This document shows, one piece after another, positions 27,914 through 37,134 of a DNA stretch of 64,000 bases. A model generated the notes under the pieces. That model saw only the letters and a list, made by a program, of their open reading frames with translations. It was not told where the DNA came from and searched no databases. Every line of letters starts with the position of its first letter. The first letter of the stretch is position 1. Source of the DNA: Planctomycetota bacterium (GTDB taxonomy: Bacteria > Planctomycetota > Phycisphaerae > WQYP01); the NCBI GenBank assembly GCA_021805985.1, contig JAJZDN010000012.1:1-64000 (forward strand), given 5' to 3'. Made by a program: the position numbers and the translations under genes.

Positions 27914-29467
27914 GAAGACTTCGATAGGAAGTCCATATGACGACTTCATCGGTAATTGCGCGTTGGGGAGAGGCTTATCGCAACACGTTGCTTAATTCCT
28001 TGTTCCTTCGCGCCGACACCGTTTCGCGCTAGAGTGAGAATATGCAGAATGATCACAAGTATTTTATCTACGTTCGCAAATCGACCGGCACCGAGGAGCG
28101 GCAAATCCGTTCCATCGGCGATCAACTGGCCGAAATCCGCGAGCTCGTTCGTCGAGAACATCTTGAAGTTGTCGGAAGCTTTGAAGAAAGCCAGAGTGCC
28201 ATGACCAAAGGTCGCCCCCTATTCAGTGAGATGCTTGAACGGATCGAAGCGGGCGACGCTGACGGCATCATCGCCTGGCACCCTGACCGATTGGCACGGA
28301 ATGCCTTTGATGGCGGGCGAGTCATCGACCTCATCGACGAACGGAAAATCCACGATCTTAAATTCTGTTCGTTCTGGGTTGAGCCGACCGCCCAAGGCAA
28401 GTTGATGCTCAATCTTGCGTTCGGCCAATCCAAATACTATTCCGACAGCTTGTCCGTCAACATCCGTCGAGGGCAACGGCAAAAAGTGGCCAACGGCATC
28501 TACGCCCGGAAGGCACCGATCGGCTATCTCAATGAGCCGAAGCTGCGAACCATTGTTCCTGATCCGGAACGGGCACCGCTTGTCAAAATGGCATTTGAAA
28601 CATATGCCACTGGCAAAATCTCTCTTGTTCAGCTTTGCGATATTCTGAACCAGAAGGGACTCCGGAGCAGTAACGACCGACCAATGCAGTCTTCCCGTTG
28701 CCAAGATTTTCTTCGCAACCGTTTCTACTACGGCATGTTCATTCACAAGGGAGAAATGCATGAAGGCACACACGAACCCCTGATCACCAAAGCACTCTTT
28801 GACCGTGCCCAAGAATCCATGCAGCGACGCAGCAAGCCTGAGTCCGTGCGTCTCAAGTCATAGGTCTATCGCGGCCTTCTACGTTGTGGCGAATGCGGCT
28901 GTGGTATCACCATGGAAACCCAGAAGGGTCATAATTATCTGCGATGCACCAAACGGGTGGAGCGCGACTGTTCCCAACCTTACATTCGAGAAGAGTGTAC
29001 GACTGGACAAATTGCCGCTGCCGTCACTACGGCATCACTGCCGGACGAGGTCGCCGAATGGCTCATTGAACAGGTCAAAACTGAACGAACCTCTAACGTC
29101 GCAATGATCAACGATGCGAAGCAGAACGTCCAAAAGGCTATCGCCAAGATTGAAACTACTCTTGACCGTCTCACAACGGCCTATCTTGATGCCGGAGCGT
29201 TCACCGCTGCTGATTTCCGTATCCGTAAGGCTGAAGCCCTGGGAAAGAAGCGAAAATTGGAAGACGAACTCTTCGCCCTTGACAGAGGGGAAACCGTACG
29301 GTTCGAACCGCTCATACGGTTCGTAAATGGCTCAAAACAAATGAAATACGTCGCTCAAGCGGGAAATCCGAAAGAATTACGAACACAACTGGAACACATC
29401 GGTTCGAACCTCACGTTAACGAACCGGACACTCAATTGGGAACCACGGGGAGCGTGGAAACTCGTTG

Positions 29468-29551
29468 TAAATCACGGTTCTTTTGCCCACGTCAACGCTG
29501 CGCTCTCGTCGAGCGCGGCGGCGTTACCTGGTGAAACTCACTTATTTCCGA
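29468..29551 (-). repeat. Right 84-bp inverted repeat
   Basis: Inverted partner of 24248-24331, with three mismatches. It overlaps the last codons of the recombinase frame and ends 5 bp from the tRNA-Ala 3' end. Confidence 0.92.
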
Positions 29552-29556
29552 CGAAG

Positions 29557-29629
29557 TGGAGACGACCGGGATCGAACCGGCAACCCCTGCCTTGCAAAGG
29601 CAGTGCTCTCCCAATTGAGCTACGTCCCC
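29557..29629 (-). tRNA. tRNA-Ala (anticodon UGC)
   Basis: 73 nt cloverleaf: acceptor GGGGACG/CGTCTCC with the alanine identity pair G3-U70, D arm AGCTCAATTGGGAGAGC, anticodon arm CTGCC-TTTGCAA-GGCAG, and T arm CCGGTTCGATCCCGG. The discriminator base is A and CCA is not encoded. It sits directly beside the right inverted repeat and antisense to the recombinase frame, the usual position for a tRNA used as an integration target. Confidence 0.96.
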
Positions 29630-29655
29630 AGGAGTGTCCATCCTACCAAACGTAA

Positions 29656-30179
29656 GGGCTAAGGCAAGAGGCCTCCTTAATATTCTTGGCAAAAATCGGC
29701 CGCCATTGACGTAAATAGCCTGCCATCAAAGAAATAAATCGCCGAATTTCGCGCATAACTTCCACCTGCCTATTATACAGGCAGCAAAAAACCAAAACTT
29801 GGCATCTACTGGCGAACCCGTCTATTTATCAGGCAGCAGGCCATCTTTAACGTTCAGGTCTGGCCAAGAATTCTGGCAGCAATAAGGGGTGAAATCATCG
29901 CGCATTTCCGGACCTAATATGTTGCATAAACCATTATAATTAAAACACTTATATATTTCTTAACGCCCAGATTTAGTCCGCGTATTCCTCCGGCCCCTAA
30001 TTATTTCAACGCCGTAGATCACTTGCGCACGGCGTTTGCATAGTACAATAGCACCCGGAGCACGTGCGAATATTCGGACAGGCTCCTGGTGGTTCACGGC
30101 GGCAGGCCCGGGCTTGATGTGTTGGAAGCTCGATGGTGCGGAAGGAATTTGCCGTTGGCGATAGCGGAGGTTGGTTTTG
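29656..30179. other. Intergenic, no gene seen
   Basis: Apart from an AACGCCG...CGGCGTT hairpin near 30010-30040 and a copy of the motif TCGGACAGGCTCCTGG at 30073-30088 (also upstream of the GH3 gene at 46.6 kb), nothing is recognised. The promoter of the sigma54 activator should lie here. Confidence 0.45.
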
Positions 30180-31799
30180 ATGGATCGCGCCGAACTGGAA
30201 CTTACAATTCTTACCGAAATTGGCCGTGCCCTCTCATCAGGCTTGGATTTGCACGCCGTTTTTGATCAGACCATGCGCGTGCTCGCGGATCGACTGGGCA
30301 TGGAACGCGGCTCCATGGTGCTGCTGGATTCGGCCACGGGAAAATTGCAGATAGAAGCGGCGCTGGGACTGACCGCCAACGAAATTCAACGGGGGCGATA
30401 TGATGTCGGCGAAGGGATCACCGGGCAGGTAGTGGCCACCGGTAAGGCCCGCGTGGTTGCCGACATCAGTAAGGAAATTCAATTCCTCAACCGCACCGGT
30501 GCCCGCGTACCGGTGCCCGGCCGCGTGACCAGCTTTATATGCGTGCCGATACTTATTGAATCCAAGGCTTGCGGGGCATTGTCCGTTGATAAACAATTTG
30601 TCGATGAGGAAACGCTGAATAATGATCAGCGATTAATGGAAATCATTGCCGCATTTATTTCTCAGGCCATCAAAATAAATTCTATCGTCGCAACCGAACG
30701 AGAAGAATGGCTGGAAGAACGCCGGCAACTTCGCAGCACCCTGCAAAGCAAATACAAATTTGACAATATCATCGGCAGTTCACCCACCATGCTGGAAGTT
30801 TTTGACACCATTGCGCAGGTGGCGACAAGTCGGGCCACGGTATTGCTGTTGGGTGAAACCGGAACCGGTAAGGAATTAATTGCCAAGGCCATTCATTTCA
30901 ATTCCAACCGCGTCGACAAGCCCTTTATCCGCATGAACTGCGGAGCTTTGACCGGCACGCTGCTGGAATCCGAACTTTTCGGCCATATCAAAGGAAGCTT
31001 CACCGGTGCCATCCGCGATAAAATCGGCCGCTTTGAAGCCGCCCATACCGGCACGCTGTTCCTGGATGAAATCGGCACGCTGGACACCAGCCTGCAAGTG
31101 AAACTTTTGCGCGTGTTGCAGGAACGGGAATTTGAACGCGTTGGTGATACCCGAACCATTCGCGTGGATGTACGAATCATCGCGGCCACCAATTTAAGCC
31201 TGCAGGATGAAGTTGCCAAAGGAAAATTCCGGGAAGATCTGTTTTACCGCCTCAATGTTGTCACCATTAATTTGCCGGCCCTGCGTAGTCGCCGCGAGGA
31301 TATTCCCAAGCTCATCGACTTTTTCTTTGATAAGTTCAATGCAGAAAATGGAAAAAATCTTAATAAAATCAGCCGTGAACTTGTCAATATTTTTGTCCGC
31401 TACCCCTGGCCAGGCAATGTGCGGGAATTAGAAAATGCCATGGAACGCGCGGTAGTTTTAAGTCGTGGGGACACGCTCACGGAAGACCTCCTGCCCACCG
31501 CCATTCGCGCCTTTGCCCAGCAGGGCCGAGCCAGTATCGCCAGCGAAGATCTCGACGGTATTGTGCATCGCCTGGCTGATCAAGCCATCAGCGAATACGC
31601 CCTCCGTGAGGGGCAAATTTATGATCTGGTCATTAACCAGGTGGAAAAGGCGCTGCTTGAAAAAGCCTTGCAGCGTTGTGGCGATGTGAAAATAAAAGCC
31701 GCAGACTTTTTAGGCATCAACCGCAACACCCTGAACAAAAAAGTCAAAGAAATGGGCATCGAATCCAGTGAGCTGCCCGAAGCCGGCCATTCCACATGA
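30180..31799 (+). CDS. Sigma54-dependent transcriptional activator with GAF domain (NifA-like layout)
   Basis: 539 aa. The GAF sensor is at about 5-168. The AAA+ domain has Walker A GETGTGKE (225-232), the sigma54 loop GSFTGA (272-277, a common variant of GAFTGA), Walker B LFLDEIG (293-299), and the R-finger region [12 protein letters not shown]. The C-terminal Fis-type HTH is [26 protein letters not shown]. It drives transcription by sigma54 RNA polymerase in response to a ligand or redox signal at the GAF domain; targets are unknown. GGAGG lies 9 nt before the ATG at 30180. Confidence 0.95.
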   Translation: MDRAELELTILTEIGRALSSGLDLHAVFDQTMRVLADRLGMERGSMVLLDSATGKLQIEAALGLTANEIQRGRYDVGEGITGQVVATGKARVVADISKEIQFLNRTGARVPVPGRVTSFICVPILIESKACGALSVDKQFVDEETLNNDQRLMEIIAAFISQAIKINSIVATEREEWLEERRQLRSTLQSKYKFDNIIGSSPTMLEVFDTIAQVATSRATVLLLGETGTGKELIAKAIHFNSNRVDKPFIRMNCGALTGTLLESELFGHIKGSFTGAIRDKIGRFEAAHTGTLFLDEIGTLDTSLQVKLLRVLQEREFERVGDTRTIRVDVRIIAATNLSLQDEVAKGKFREDLFYRLNVVTINLPALRSRREDIPKLIDFFFDKFNAENGKNLNKISRELVNIFVRYPWPGNVRELENAMERAVVLSRGDTLTEDLLPTAIRAFAQQGRASIASEDLDGIVHRLADQAISEYALREGQIYDLVINQVEKALLEKALQRCGDVKIKAADFLGINRNTLNKKVKEMGIESSELPEAGHST

Positions 31800-31914
31800 A
31801 AGCAGTAACCGCAGAAACTTTCGCCAATCTGTCCTGCGACCCGTGATCGTGCAACGTTGACCCATCGCCCGAACCCGCGGCCACGCCGCGTGGCCCGCTA
31901 AACATGGGACGGGA

Positions 31915-32676
31915 TTATGCCACGCCGGGCCGCAGGCCGCCGCCAGCCCCCTCCCATCCCCCCCGTTTAGCGTGCCCGCCGGGCGGGCATCGCCGGCGGC
32001 GACATGCCACGAGTTTACGCGGCGGCGAATGGAACCCGCATTCCCCGCAATTTATTCGCAGGTCGCCCCGCAGCACGAAATCCGCCAGATAATTCGGCCA
32101 GTGATTAAATCCGCTCCGCGGCTTGGGGCCTTCCCGGCGGGCATGGAAATCAGAGGTGTCGATCCAATCGGCGTCCACCAGGCAACTAAACAGCAGCCGA
32201 GTTCGAATATCGAAATCAACCCCACGCAGGGCCACCGCCTGGCCGGAGGCTGCGGTTTCCAGCTCGGGAAAATCCAACAGGGCTGAGGGCAAAATGGCCT
32301 TTGCTATACTGCCGCCAGTCTTGACCCCTTCAGACATCTCATCCCGATCTGGCATTCCGCCGTGGTGGCCCAATATGGCGAAGCACACGTCAAAATGCTT
32401 TTGCAATGTTTGTACCGCCTCTGCGGCCCCTGCCTGCTTGTGCCGCGTGGATTCTCCTTTCGGCTGAAGCCCGCGGATCATCCGCTGAAATTCCGGGCGA
32501 TACTTCCCCAGATCATGCAGCAGCCCCGCGGCGTGAGCCGCTCGGGCGAATTCCTTATCACCCGGCCGGGCTTCGCAGGCAAACTTTGCGGCTAGTTTGG
32601 CGACGTTTTCCAGATGCTCGCGCAAGGGTTGCCATTGTGATTGATCTTCCCCGTAGGTATGCGCGAAATAATCCAT
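31915..32676 (-). CDS. Orphan Cas3''-type HD nuclease domain, helicase missing
   Basis: 253 aa. It matches the N-terminal HD domain of type I CRISPR Cas3: YFAHTYGEDQSQWQPLREHLENVA, GLLHDLGKYRPEFQRMIRG (HD pair), HKQAGA, ILGHHGG and LLFSCLVDADWIDTSDF. After about residue 190 the sequence loses family character and ends in a Pro/Gly/Arg-rich tail, so the helicase part was probably lost. No other cas gene and no repeat array are visible in the window. It may be a leftover of a degraded CRISPR locus. The ATG at 32676 is preferred over 32727. Confidence 0.75.
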   Translation of the reverse strand: MDYFAHTYGEDQSQWQPLREHLENVAKLAAKFACEARPGDKEFARAAHAAGLLHDLGKYRPEFQRMIRGLQPKGESTRHKQAGAAEAVQTLQKHFDVCFAILGHHGGMPDRDEMSEGVKTGGSIAKAILPSALLDFPELETAASGQAVALRGVDFDIRTRLLFSCLVDADWIDTSDFHARREGPKPRSGFNHWPNYLADFVLRGDLRINCGECGFHSPPRKLVACRRRRCPPGGHAKRGGWEGAGGGLRPGVA

Positions 32677-33022
32677 GGCCGCTTCCCCTTGGATCGCACT
32701 GAACTTGCACGTGAATCTCTGACACACGCGATACGTGAACTTAACAAAAACCTACGCTACCTTGCCGTGGCGGTTTTGGCAATTCGAGACCAGAAAGAAG
32801 GCGGGGGTGCCAGCATCGGGTATTTAGCCTCGTGCATTTAGCAACTGGCTTGCTTCGTGTACAATTTGCCCTCAAAGGCTGACGTGTTTCAGAGCGGCGG
32901 TGCGGGCCGCCGGCAACAATCAGCCATCTGGCGCGTTGGGCTTTTGACGCACGTGCCGGCCGCTAGCGCTTGGATTTTCCGGCCGGCAGTGCTTGGCAAA
33001 CAATGTTTTTGGGAGTACATGG
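32677..33022. other. Divergent intergenic region, no gene seen
   Basis: Lies between the Cas3-HD gene and the MoxR gene. No RNA, repeat or convincing promoter was recognised. Confidence 0.4.
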
Positions 33023-34108
33023 ATGACAACAGTTCCCACCCCCGACCCCCGGCCGCGGTCCACAGTTGCCGCCTCGCCGGGCGCAGAAATGGCCGCCATT
33101 GAACGCCTCAAGCTTGTGCGCGAAGCCATGCTGGCGGAAATCCATAAAGTCATCGTGGGTCAATCCGACGTGATGGAATCCCTTTTACTGGCCTTATTTT
33201 CGCGCGGGCACTGCCTGCTGGTAGGTGTCCCGGGCCTCGCAAAAACCCTGATGATCAGCACCTTGGCCAAGGTTTTAAGCCTGAACTTTAACCGCATTCA
33301 GTTCACACCGGATTTAATGCCCTCGGATATCACCGGCACCGATATCATTCAGGAGGATCCGCAAACCGGCAAACGCGTATTTAATTTCATCAAAGGACCC
33401 GTGTTTACCAACATGCTTCTGGCGGACGAAATCAACCGCACCCCCCCTAAAACACAAGCGGCACTCTTACAGGCAATGCAGGAGTATCAGGTAACCGCAG
33501 GCGGCCAAACCTATCCCCTGCAGCAGCCCTTTTTTGTCCTGGCCACACAGAATCCAGTGGAGCAGGAGGGCACCTACCCGCTGCCGGAAGCACAGTTAGA
33601 CCGCTTCATGTTCATGGTCAAGGTGGGCTACCCGCAGCGCGACGAGGAACGGATGATCGTCAAACAAACCACCATGGATATTCGCAACGAACCCCATGCG
33701 GTACTTTCCGCTGAGGATATTCTGGCGATCCAAAAACTTGTACGCCGCGTGCCGGTAAGCGATCATGTGGTGGATTATGCGGTCAATCTGGTGCGGGCCA
33801 CGCGTCCGCATGAAAAAGATGCTCCGGACTTTATTAATAACTATCTCACCTGGGGTGCCGGCCCGCGCGCGGCGCAGAATCTGGTCCTGGGAGCAAAAGC
33901 GCGAGCACTTTTGCGGGGCCGGCTTAATGTCAGCACGGATGACATTCGCCACGTTGCCAAACCCGTCCTGCGCCATCGAATCATTACCAATTTTAACGCC
34001 GATGCTGAAGGAATTGACACCGATGCCGTGGTCGACAAGCTCATTGCCACGATTAAAGAACCCTCGGCCGACGCTTACAAAGCGGCAGAGGCCGCAGCAA
34101 CGGCATAA
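33023..34108 (+). CDS. MoxR-family AAA+ ATPase
   Basis: 361 aa cytoplasmic AAA+ chaperone-like ATPase. Walker A reads GVPGLAKT (68-75), Walker B LLADEINR (132-139), sensor [22 protein letters not shown], followed by a lid domain with [25 protein letters not shown]. MoxR proteins usually act with von Willebrand-domain partners to mature enzyme complexes; no such partner follows here. An unstructured Pro/Ser-rich head of 20 residues comes first. The frame begins at 32993; the ATG at 33023 is preferred by domain extent. Confidence 0.93.
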   Translation: MTTVPTPDPRPRSTVAASPGAEMAAIERLKLVREAMLAEIHKVIVGQSDVMESLLLALFSRGHCLLVGVPGLAKTLMISTLAKVLSLNFNRIQFTPDLMPSDITGTDIIQEDPQTGKRVFNFIKGPVFTNMLLADEINRTPPKTQAALLQAMQEYQVTAGGQTYPLQQPFFVLATQNPVEQEGTYPLPEAQLDRFMFMVKVGYPQRDEERMIVKQTTMDIRNEPHAVLSAEDILAIQKLVRRVPVSDHVVDYAVNLVRATRPHEKDAPDFINNYLTWGAGPRAAQNLVLGAKARALLRGRLNVSTDDIRHVAKPVLRHRIITNFNADAEGIDTDAVVDKLIATIKEPSADAYKAAEAAATA

Positions 34109-34345
34109 GCGCGGCCTGCTGCAGTAAAAATGGCAGGTTTTATACCCGCAAACGCGGAAAATCCCGCGCGGGCACCTGCACGCCTGCAAATGAGGAGAGA
34201 GGGCACTTAAAAATTTATTATCAGCATTCCTTGAAGTTCCGGGAATGAAAGTGCCGATTTGTGATTCTGGCAGGCTATTATAGGTATAGGCGTTTAATGA
34301 TAAGCGCTTGTAAGGTAGTTTTAAGCCAGAAAGGCAGTTACAAAC

Positions 34346-34801
34346 ATGACCCGCGCAAGTTCCCACAATGACAAACAGTCCTTGGAGCCGACTCCCAAGC
34401 GGTATTTTACTCTGGCGGAAGCACGCCGATCCTTGGTATTGGTCAATCGCATCGCCACCGACATTCAAGGCATTGAGTTGCAACGCCGCAAACTGGTGCA
34501 TCAGACGGCTTCGAGCCACGAACAGCCATCCGCCCAGGAGGCCAATGCCATTGAATCGCAATTTGACAAGATGACTGAACAGCTTAGCGGCCTGCTGGAG
34601 GAATTAGCGGCCGTCGGCGTTGAACTCAAAGACCCCACCCGTGGATTGCTGGATTTCCCATCCCGGTTTAATGGCCGGGACATACTTTTATGCTGGCAGA
34701 TCGGCGAGCCAACCATTAACTTCTGGCATGACATCAGTGCCGGATTTGCCGGACGTCGCAGCGTAGGTGAATTGGAACTCCAACCCCAGGCAGTAGGATA
34801 A
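34346..34801 (+). CDS. DUF2203-family protein
   Basis: 151 aa soluble protein. A helical first half (YFTLAEARRSLVLVNRIATDIQ, a coiled coil around 30-100) is followed by the family signature GVELKDPTRGLLDFPSRFNGRDILLCWQIGEPTINFWHDISAGFAGR. The biochemical role is unknown. It is a stand-alone gene ending at a strong terminator. Confidence 0.85.
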   Translation: MTRASSHNDKQSLEPTPKRYFTLAEARRSLVLVNRIATDIQGIELQRRKLVHQTASSHEQPSAQEANAIESQFDKMTEQLSGLLEELAAVGVELKDPTRGLLDFPSRFNGRDILLCWQIGEPTINFWHDISAGFAGRRSVGELELQPQAVG

Positions 34802-34846
34802 ACGTCGAAATTATCGAAGAAACCACTGCGTAAGAATTCGCCTGTA

Positions 34847-34884
34847 AGCCGCGGTCGCATAGCATGTGACCGCGGCTTTTTTTT
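34847..34884 (+). terminator. Rho-independent terminator
   Basis: AGCCGCGGTC pairs perfectly with GACCGCGGCT around an 11-nt loop, followed by eight T. It serves the DUF2203 gene. Confidence 0.92.
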
Positions 34885-35275
34885 CCCATTGCATAAAACA
34901 ATGGCCCTTAAAAAGTGCATGGCCGGTGAGGGAAGCTGCCACCCTCTACCGGCCATGCCAGGGCAAGATGGATTATTTGAATCACCCGCCGGCCCAATCG
35001 GCTTTCATTGGGTGATCCATAAGTATCACGTAAACCATCATCGCCGCTTGCAAGGCCCCTGCCTATCAGGAACTTCCTGATTTTGGCGTAGGGAAAACTC
35101 CGGTGTGGGGTCTAGGAATCTATCCGAGAAATGGACGCGTCGCGTCATGGAGCACCGTGGTGATAACCCGGTGGTTGGCAGCATAAACGCCGCCTGGCTT
35201 ATAGCCTGTAAATACACGCCCAGTAAACGGCCGGAACGCGGCACGAGTTCAAAACTTTCCACACTCGGAGATGTA
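34885..35275. other. Intergenic stretch downstream of pheS
   Basis: No gene seen; pheT, the usual neighbour of pheS, is absent. It contains one copy of the 38-bp direct repeat (35141-35178). Confidence 0.5.
35141..35178. repeat. 38-bp direct repeat, copy 1
   Basis: The core CACCGTGGTGATAACCCGGTG is an imperfect palindrome. It matches 36366-36403 at 36 of 38 bases in the same orientation. The two copies flank pheS; they may be members of a REP-like dispersed family. Confidence 0.85.
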
Positions 35276-36286
35276 TCAGAACTGATTGAGGAATCGTACG
35301 TCGTTTTCAAACAGCAGGCGTATATCTTCGATGCCGTGCTTTCGCATGGCGATACGTTCTACCCCCAGGCCAAACGCAAAGCCGGTATATTCTTCGGGAT
35401 CAATATGTACGGTTTGCAGCACATTGGGATCTACCATTCCGCAACCGCCCAATTCCACCCATTTGGAAGTTCCGTCCGCATAGTGAAAACGCACGTCAAA
35501 TTCCGCACTGGGTTCGGTAAATGGAAAGAAACTCGGACGAAAACGAGTTTCCACTTCCGCTCCGAAGAAGGCTTTGGCAAATTGGTCGATACAGGTTTTC
35601 AGATCCACCATGGTAATGTTCTGATCCACTACCAGACCCTCAATTTGATGGAACATGAAACTGTGCGTGGCATCCACGGTATCCGGGCGGTAAACCCGGC
35701 CAGGCGCGATAATGCGTACCGGCGGCTTGTGGGATTCCAGCACGCGAATTTGAACGGAGCTGGTTTGCGAACGGAGCATAAACGGAGCCGCCCCGGCGGG
35801 TCGCTGCAGATAGAAATTATCCAGCGGGTCGCGTGCCGGGTGTTGTCGGGGAACGTTCAGGGCTTCAAAATTATGGAACTCGTCTTCCAGTTCCGGCCCT
35901 TGTGCAATAGAAAATCCCATGCGCCCAAATAGTTCAGTCAGGGCGTCAATGGTTTGGTGAATAATATGCAGGGAACCGGGATGGTAATCATCACAGGAAA
36001 TTTTACCCGGTTCAGTTATGTCAATAAGTACATCGCTGGATCCAGCACCTTGCCCAACGCTGGCTTTGGCTTGATCATAGCCGGCCTGTACCGCCGTTTT
36101 CATGGCATTAAGCTTGGAACCGTATTGGCGTTTCTGATCATTGGGAAGCGTTTTAAGGTGATCGCCCGCCGCTTTCAGAAGACCTTTTGTACCCAGATAT
36201 TTGATGCGGAAGGCCTCCACCTGCTCGGCAGAGGTTAAAGTGGAAAGCTCCTTCAGGGCGTGCTCCAGTAATTCATCAAGATTCAC
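35276..36286 (-). CDS. pheS: Phenylalanine--tRNA ligase alpha subunit
   Basis: 336 aa. Class II aminoacyl-tRNA synthetase catalytic subunit. An N-terminal coiled coil precedes the core: HPARDPLDNFYL, RSQTSSVQIRVLE, APGRVYRPDTVDATHSFMFHQIEGLVVD, FRPSFFPFTEPSAEFDV, ELGGCGMVDPNVL and GFAFGLGVERIAM. It would pair with PheT (beta), whose gene is not adjacent here and must lie elsewhere. rplT lies upstream on the same strand, across a repeat-rich 385-bp gap. Confidence 0.97.
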   Translation of the reverse strand: MNLDELLEHALKELSTLTSAEQVEAFRIKYLGTKGLLKAAGDHLKTLPNDQKRQYGSKLNAMKTAVQAGYDQAKASVGQGAGSSDVLIDITEPGKISCDDYHPGSLHIIHQTIDALTELFGRMGFSIAQGPELEDEFHNFEALNVPRQHPARDPLDNFYLQRPAGAAPFMLRSQTSSVQIRVLESHKPPVRIIAPGRVYRPDTVDATHSFMFHQIEGLVVDQNITMVDLKTCIDQFAKAFFGAEVETRFRPSFFPFTEPSAEFDVRFHYADGTSKWVELGGCGMVDPNVLQTVHIDPEEYTGFAFGLGVERIAMRKHGIEDIRLLFENDVRFLNQF

Positions 36287-36365
36287 GTTGAATTACTCCT
36301 GGATGTCTGTCCCAGCAATCGCCTCTTTACGATGGCGCATTTTGTTTTAGCCTCTTGGGAAACAT

Positions 36366-36403
36366 CGCGTCATTGAGCACCGTGGTGATAACCCGGTGGT
36401 CGG
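36366..36403. repeat. 38-bp direct repeat, copy 2
   Basis: Same orientation as 35141-35178, with two mismatches. It is 80 bp upstream of the pheS start. Confidence 0.85.
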
Positions 36404-36514
36404 TTCGCGGCACTGGATCAACCACCGGATTCATCATCCGGCGCTCTAAAAACAGCGGCGATGATGGCATACCTGACACAGATGGTACCCCAACGGGCCG
36501 GAACCTGGGACTTA

Positions 36515-36591
36515 GAACCTGGAACCTGGAACCTGGAACCTGGAACCTGGAACCTGGAACCTGGAACCTGGAACCTGGAACCTGGAACCTG
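36515..36591. repeat. Heptamer microsatellite (GAACCTG)x11
   Basis: Eleven uninterrupted copies of GAACCTG, with degenerate copies on the left (GGACTTA) and a partial copy on the right. Because 7 is not a multiple of 3, unit changes would shift any frame read across it. It lies in the rplT-pheS intergenic region. Confidence 0.97.
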
Positions 36592-36630
36592 GAATTTGGC
36601 AATCAGAAGCGCATTCGCTTCCAACGCATT

Positions 36631-36658
36631 CTAACTCCTAGCTCCTAACTCCTAACTC
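36631..36658. repeat. Heptamer microsatellite (CTAACTC)x4
   Basis: Four units, the second with one change (CTAGCTC), 39 bp from the GAACCTG tract and 13 bp from the end of rplT. Confidence 0.85.
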
Positions 36659-36671
36659 CTTGGTAGCTCGT

Positions 36672-37040
36672 TCAGGCCGCTTTGAGTCCCAATGCATCCC
36701 GCGCTTTGCCGACAATGGTGTCAAATGCTGCGGGATCGGCGATGGCAATTTCGCTTAGGCTCTTGCGGTTCAGCTCAATTTTGGCTTTGGAAAGTCCGGA
36801 AATTAGCTGGCTGTACCGCAAGCCGCGGCTGCGTGCGGCCGCCGTCAGGCGGGTGATCCAAAGTGCACGATAATCGCGCTTCTTTTCCTTGCGGCCGCTG
36901 AACCGGTTGGCACCAGCTCGCAGCAGTGTTTCGTGGGCTGTTTTATAGAGCTTGCTGCGTCCGCCGACAAAGCCTTTAGCGCGCTTCAGTAAACGTTTAT
37001 GCCGCTTTTTCCGGGCGGAGCCGACTCTTACTCGTGGCAT
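36672..37040 (-). CDS. rplT: 50S ribosomal protein L20
   Basis: 122 aa, basic. It is an early 23S rRNA-binding assembly protein. PRVRVGSARKKRHKRLLKRAKGF, followed by KKRDYRALWITRLTAAARSRGLRYSQLISGL, is the L20 signature. It lies 94 bp downstream of rpmI, the usual pairing. In many bacteria L20 represses its own operon through an mRNA leader; no infC is present upstream here. Confidence 0.98.
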   Translation of the reverse strand: MPRVRVGSARKKRHKRLLKRAKGFVGGRSKLYKTAHETLLRAGANRFSGRKEKKRDYRALWITRLTAAARSRGLRYSQLISGLSKAKIELNRKSLSEIAIADPAAFDTIVGKARDALGLKAA

Positions 37041-37134
37041 GGTAAATTCCTCAACAAATGATTCTGGTATTCGATACTTAGATCACGTTATTCAATAGTT
37101 CCGGTGCATAGCGCCCCGGTAAGGCAGCACAACC

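Larger units (their letters stand above)
24248..29551. mobile_element. Inverted-repeat-flanked cassette with a ubiquitin-like conjugation operon
   Basis: 5.3-kb unit bounded by 84-bp inverted repeats. It carries an XRE repressor and ImmA-type protease (leftward), a four-gene Ubl/E2/JAMM-E1/DUF6527 operon (rightward) and a broken large serine recombinase. The flanks are ordinary genes: the histidine kinase on one side, tRNA-Ala and a sigma54 activator on the other. It could be an integrated island at a tRNA, a transposon-like unit, or an invertible segment. No tRNA-end duplication was seen on the far side. Confidence 0.7.
28042..29655 (+). pseudogene. Large serine recombinase, interrupted by an in-frame TAG
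   Basis: The first part (273 codons) holds the resolvase domain with catalytic Ser14 (FIYVRKSTG), AWHPDRLARNAFDGG, and the recombinase domain ending SKPESVRLKS. An amber codon at 28861-28863 follows, after which the same frame continues as VYRGLLRCGECGCGITMETQ, the zinc ribbon, then a coiled coil and WEPRGAWKL. The whole would be 537 residues plus the TAG. The last 60 or so codons run through the right inverted repeat and antisense to tRNA-Ala, so the true C-terminus is probably nearer 29470. Downstream translation could restart at ATG 28912. Confidence 0.88.
36287..36671. other. Repeat-rich gap between rplT and pheS
   Basis: No gene. It holds copy 2 of the 38-bp repeat (36366-36403) and two different heptamer microsatellites (36515-36591 and 36631-36658). 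A minus-strand frame over the heptamers (FQVPGSR repeats) is a by-product of the repeat. Confidence 0.7.

Noticed and set aside
29550-29655. Recombinase C-terminus extending through the tRNA (ending near 29655)
   Set aside because: The residues are the antisense of tRNA-Ala and of the inverted repeat; the stop is met by chance, so the real end is probably earlier.
35105-35932. 275-codon plus-strand frame opposite pheS
   Set aside because: Antisense to the pheS catalytic core with no recognisable domain.
36515-36591. CRISPR array
   Set aside because: The 7-bp units are contiguous with no spacers, so this is a microsatellite. No repeat-spacer pattern was found anywhere in the window, including beside the Cas3-HD gene.
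36327-36602. Protein of repeated FQVPGSR units
   Set aside because: Produced by translating the GAACCTG microsatellite; there is no ribosome site and no conserved flank.
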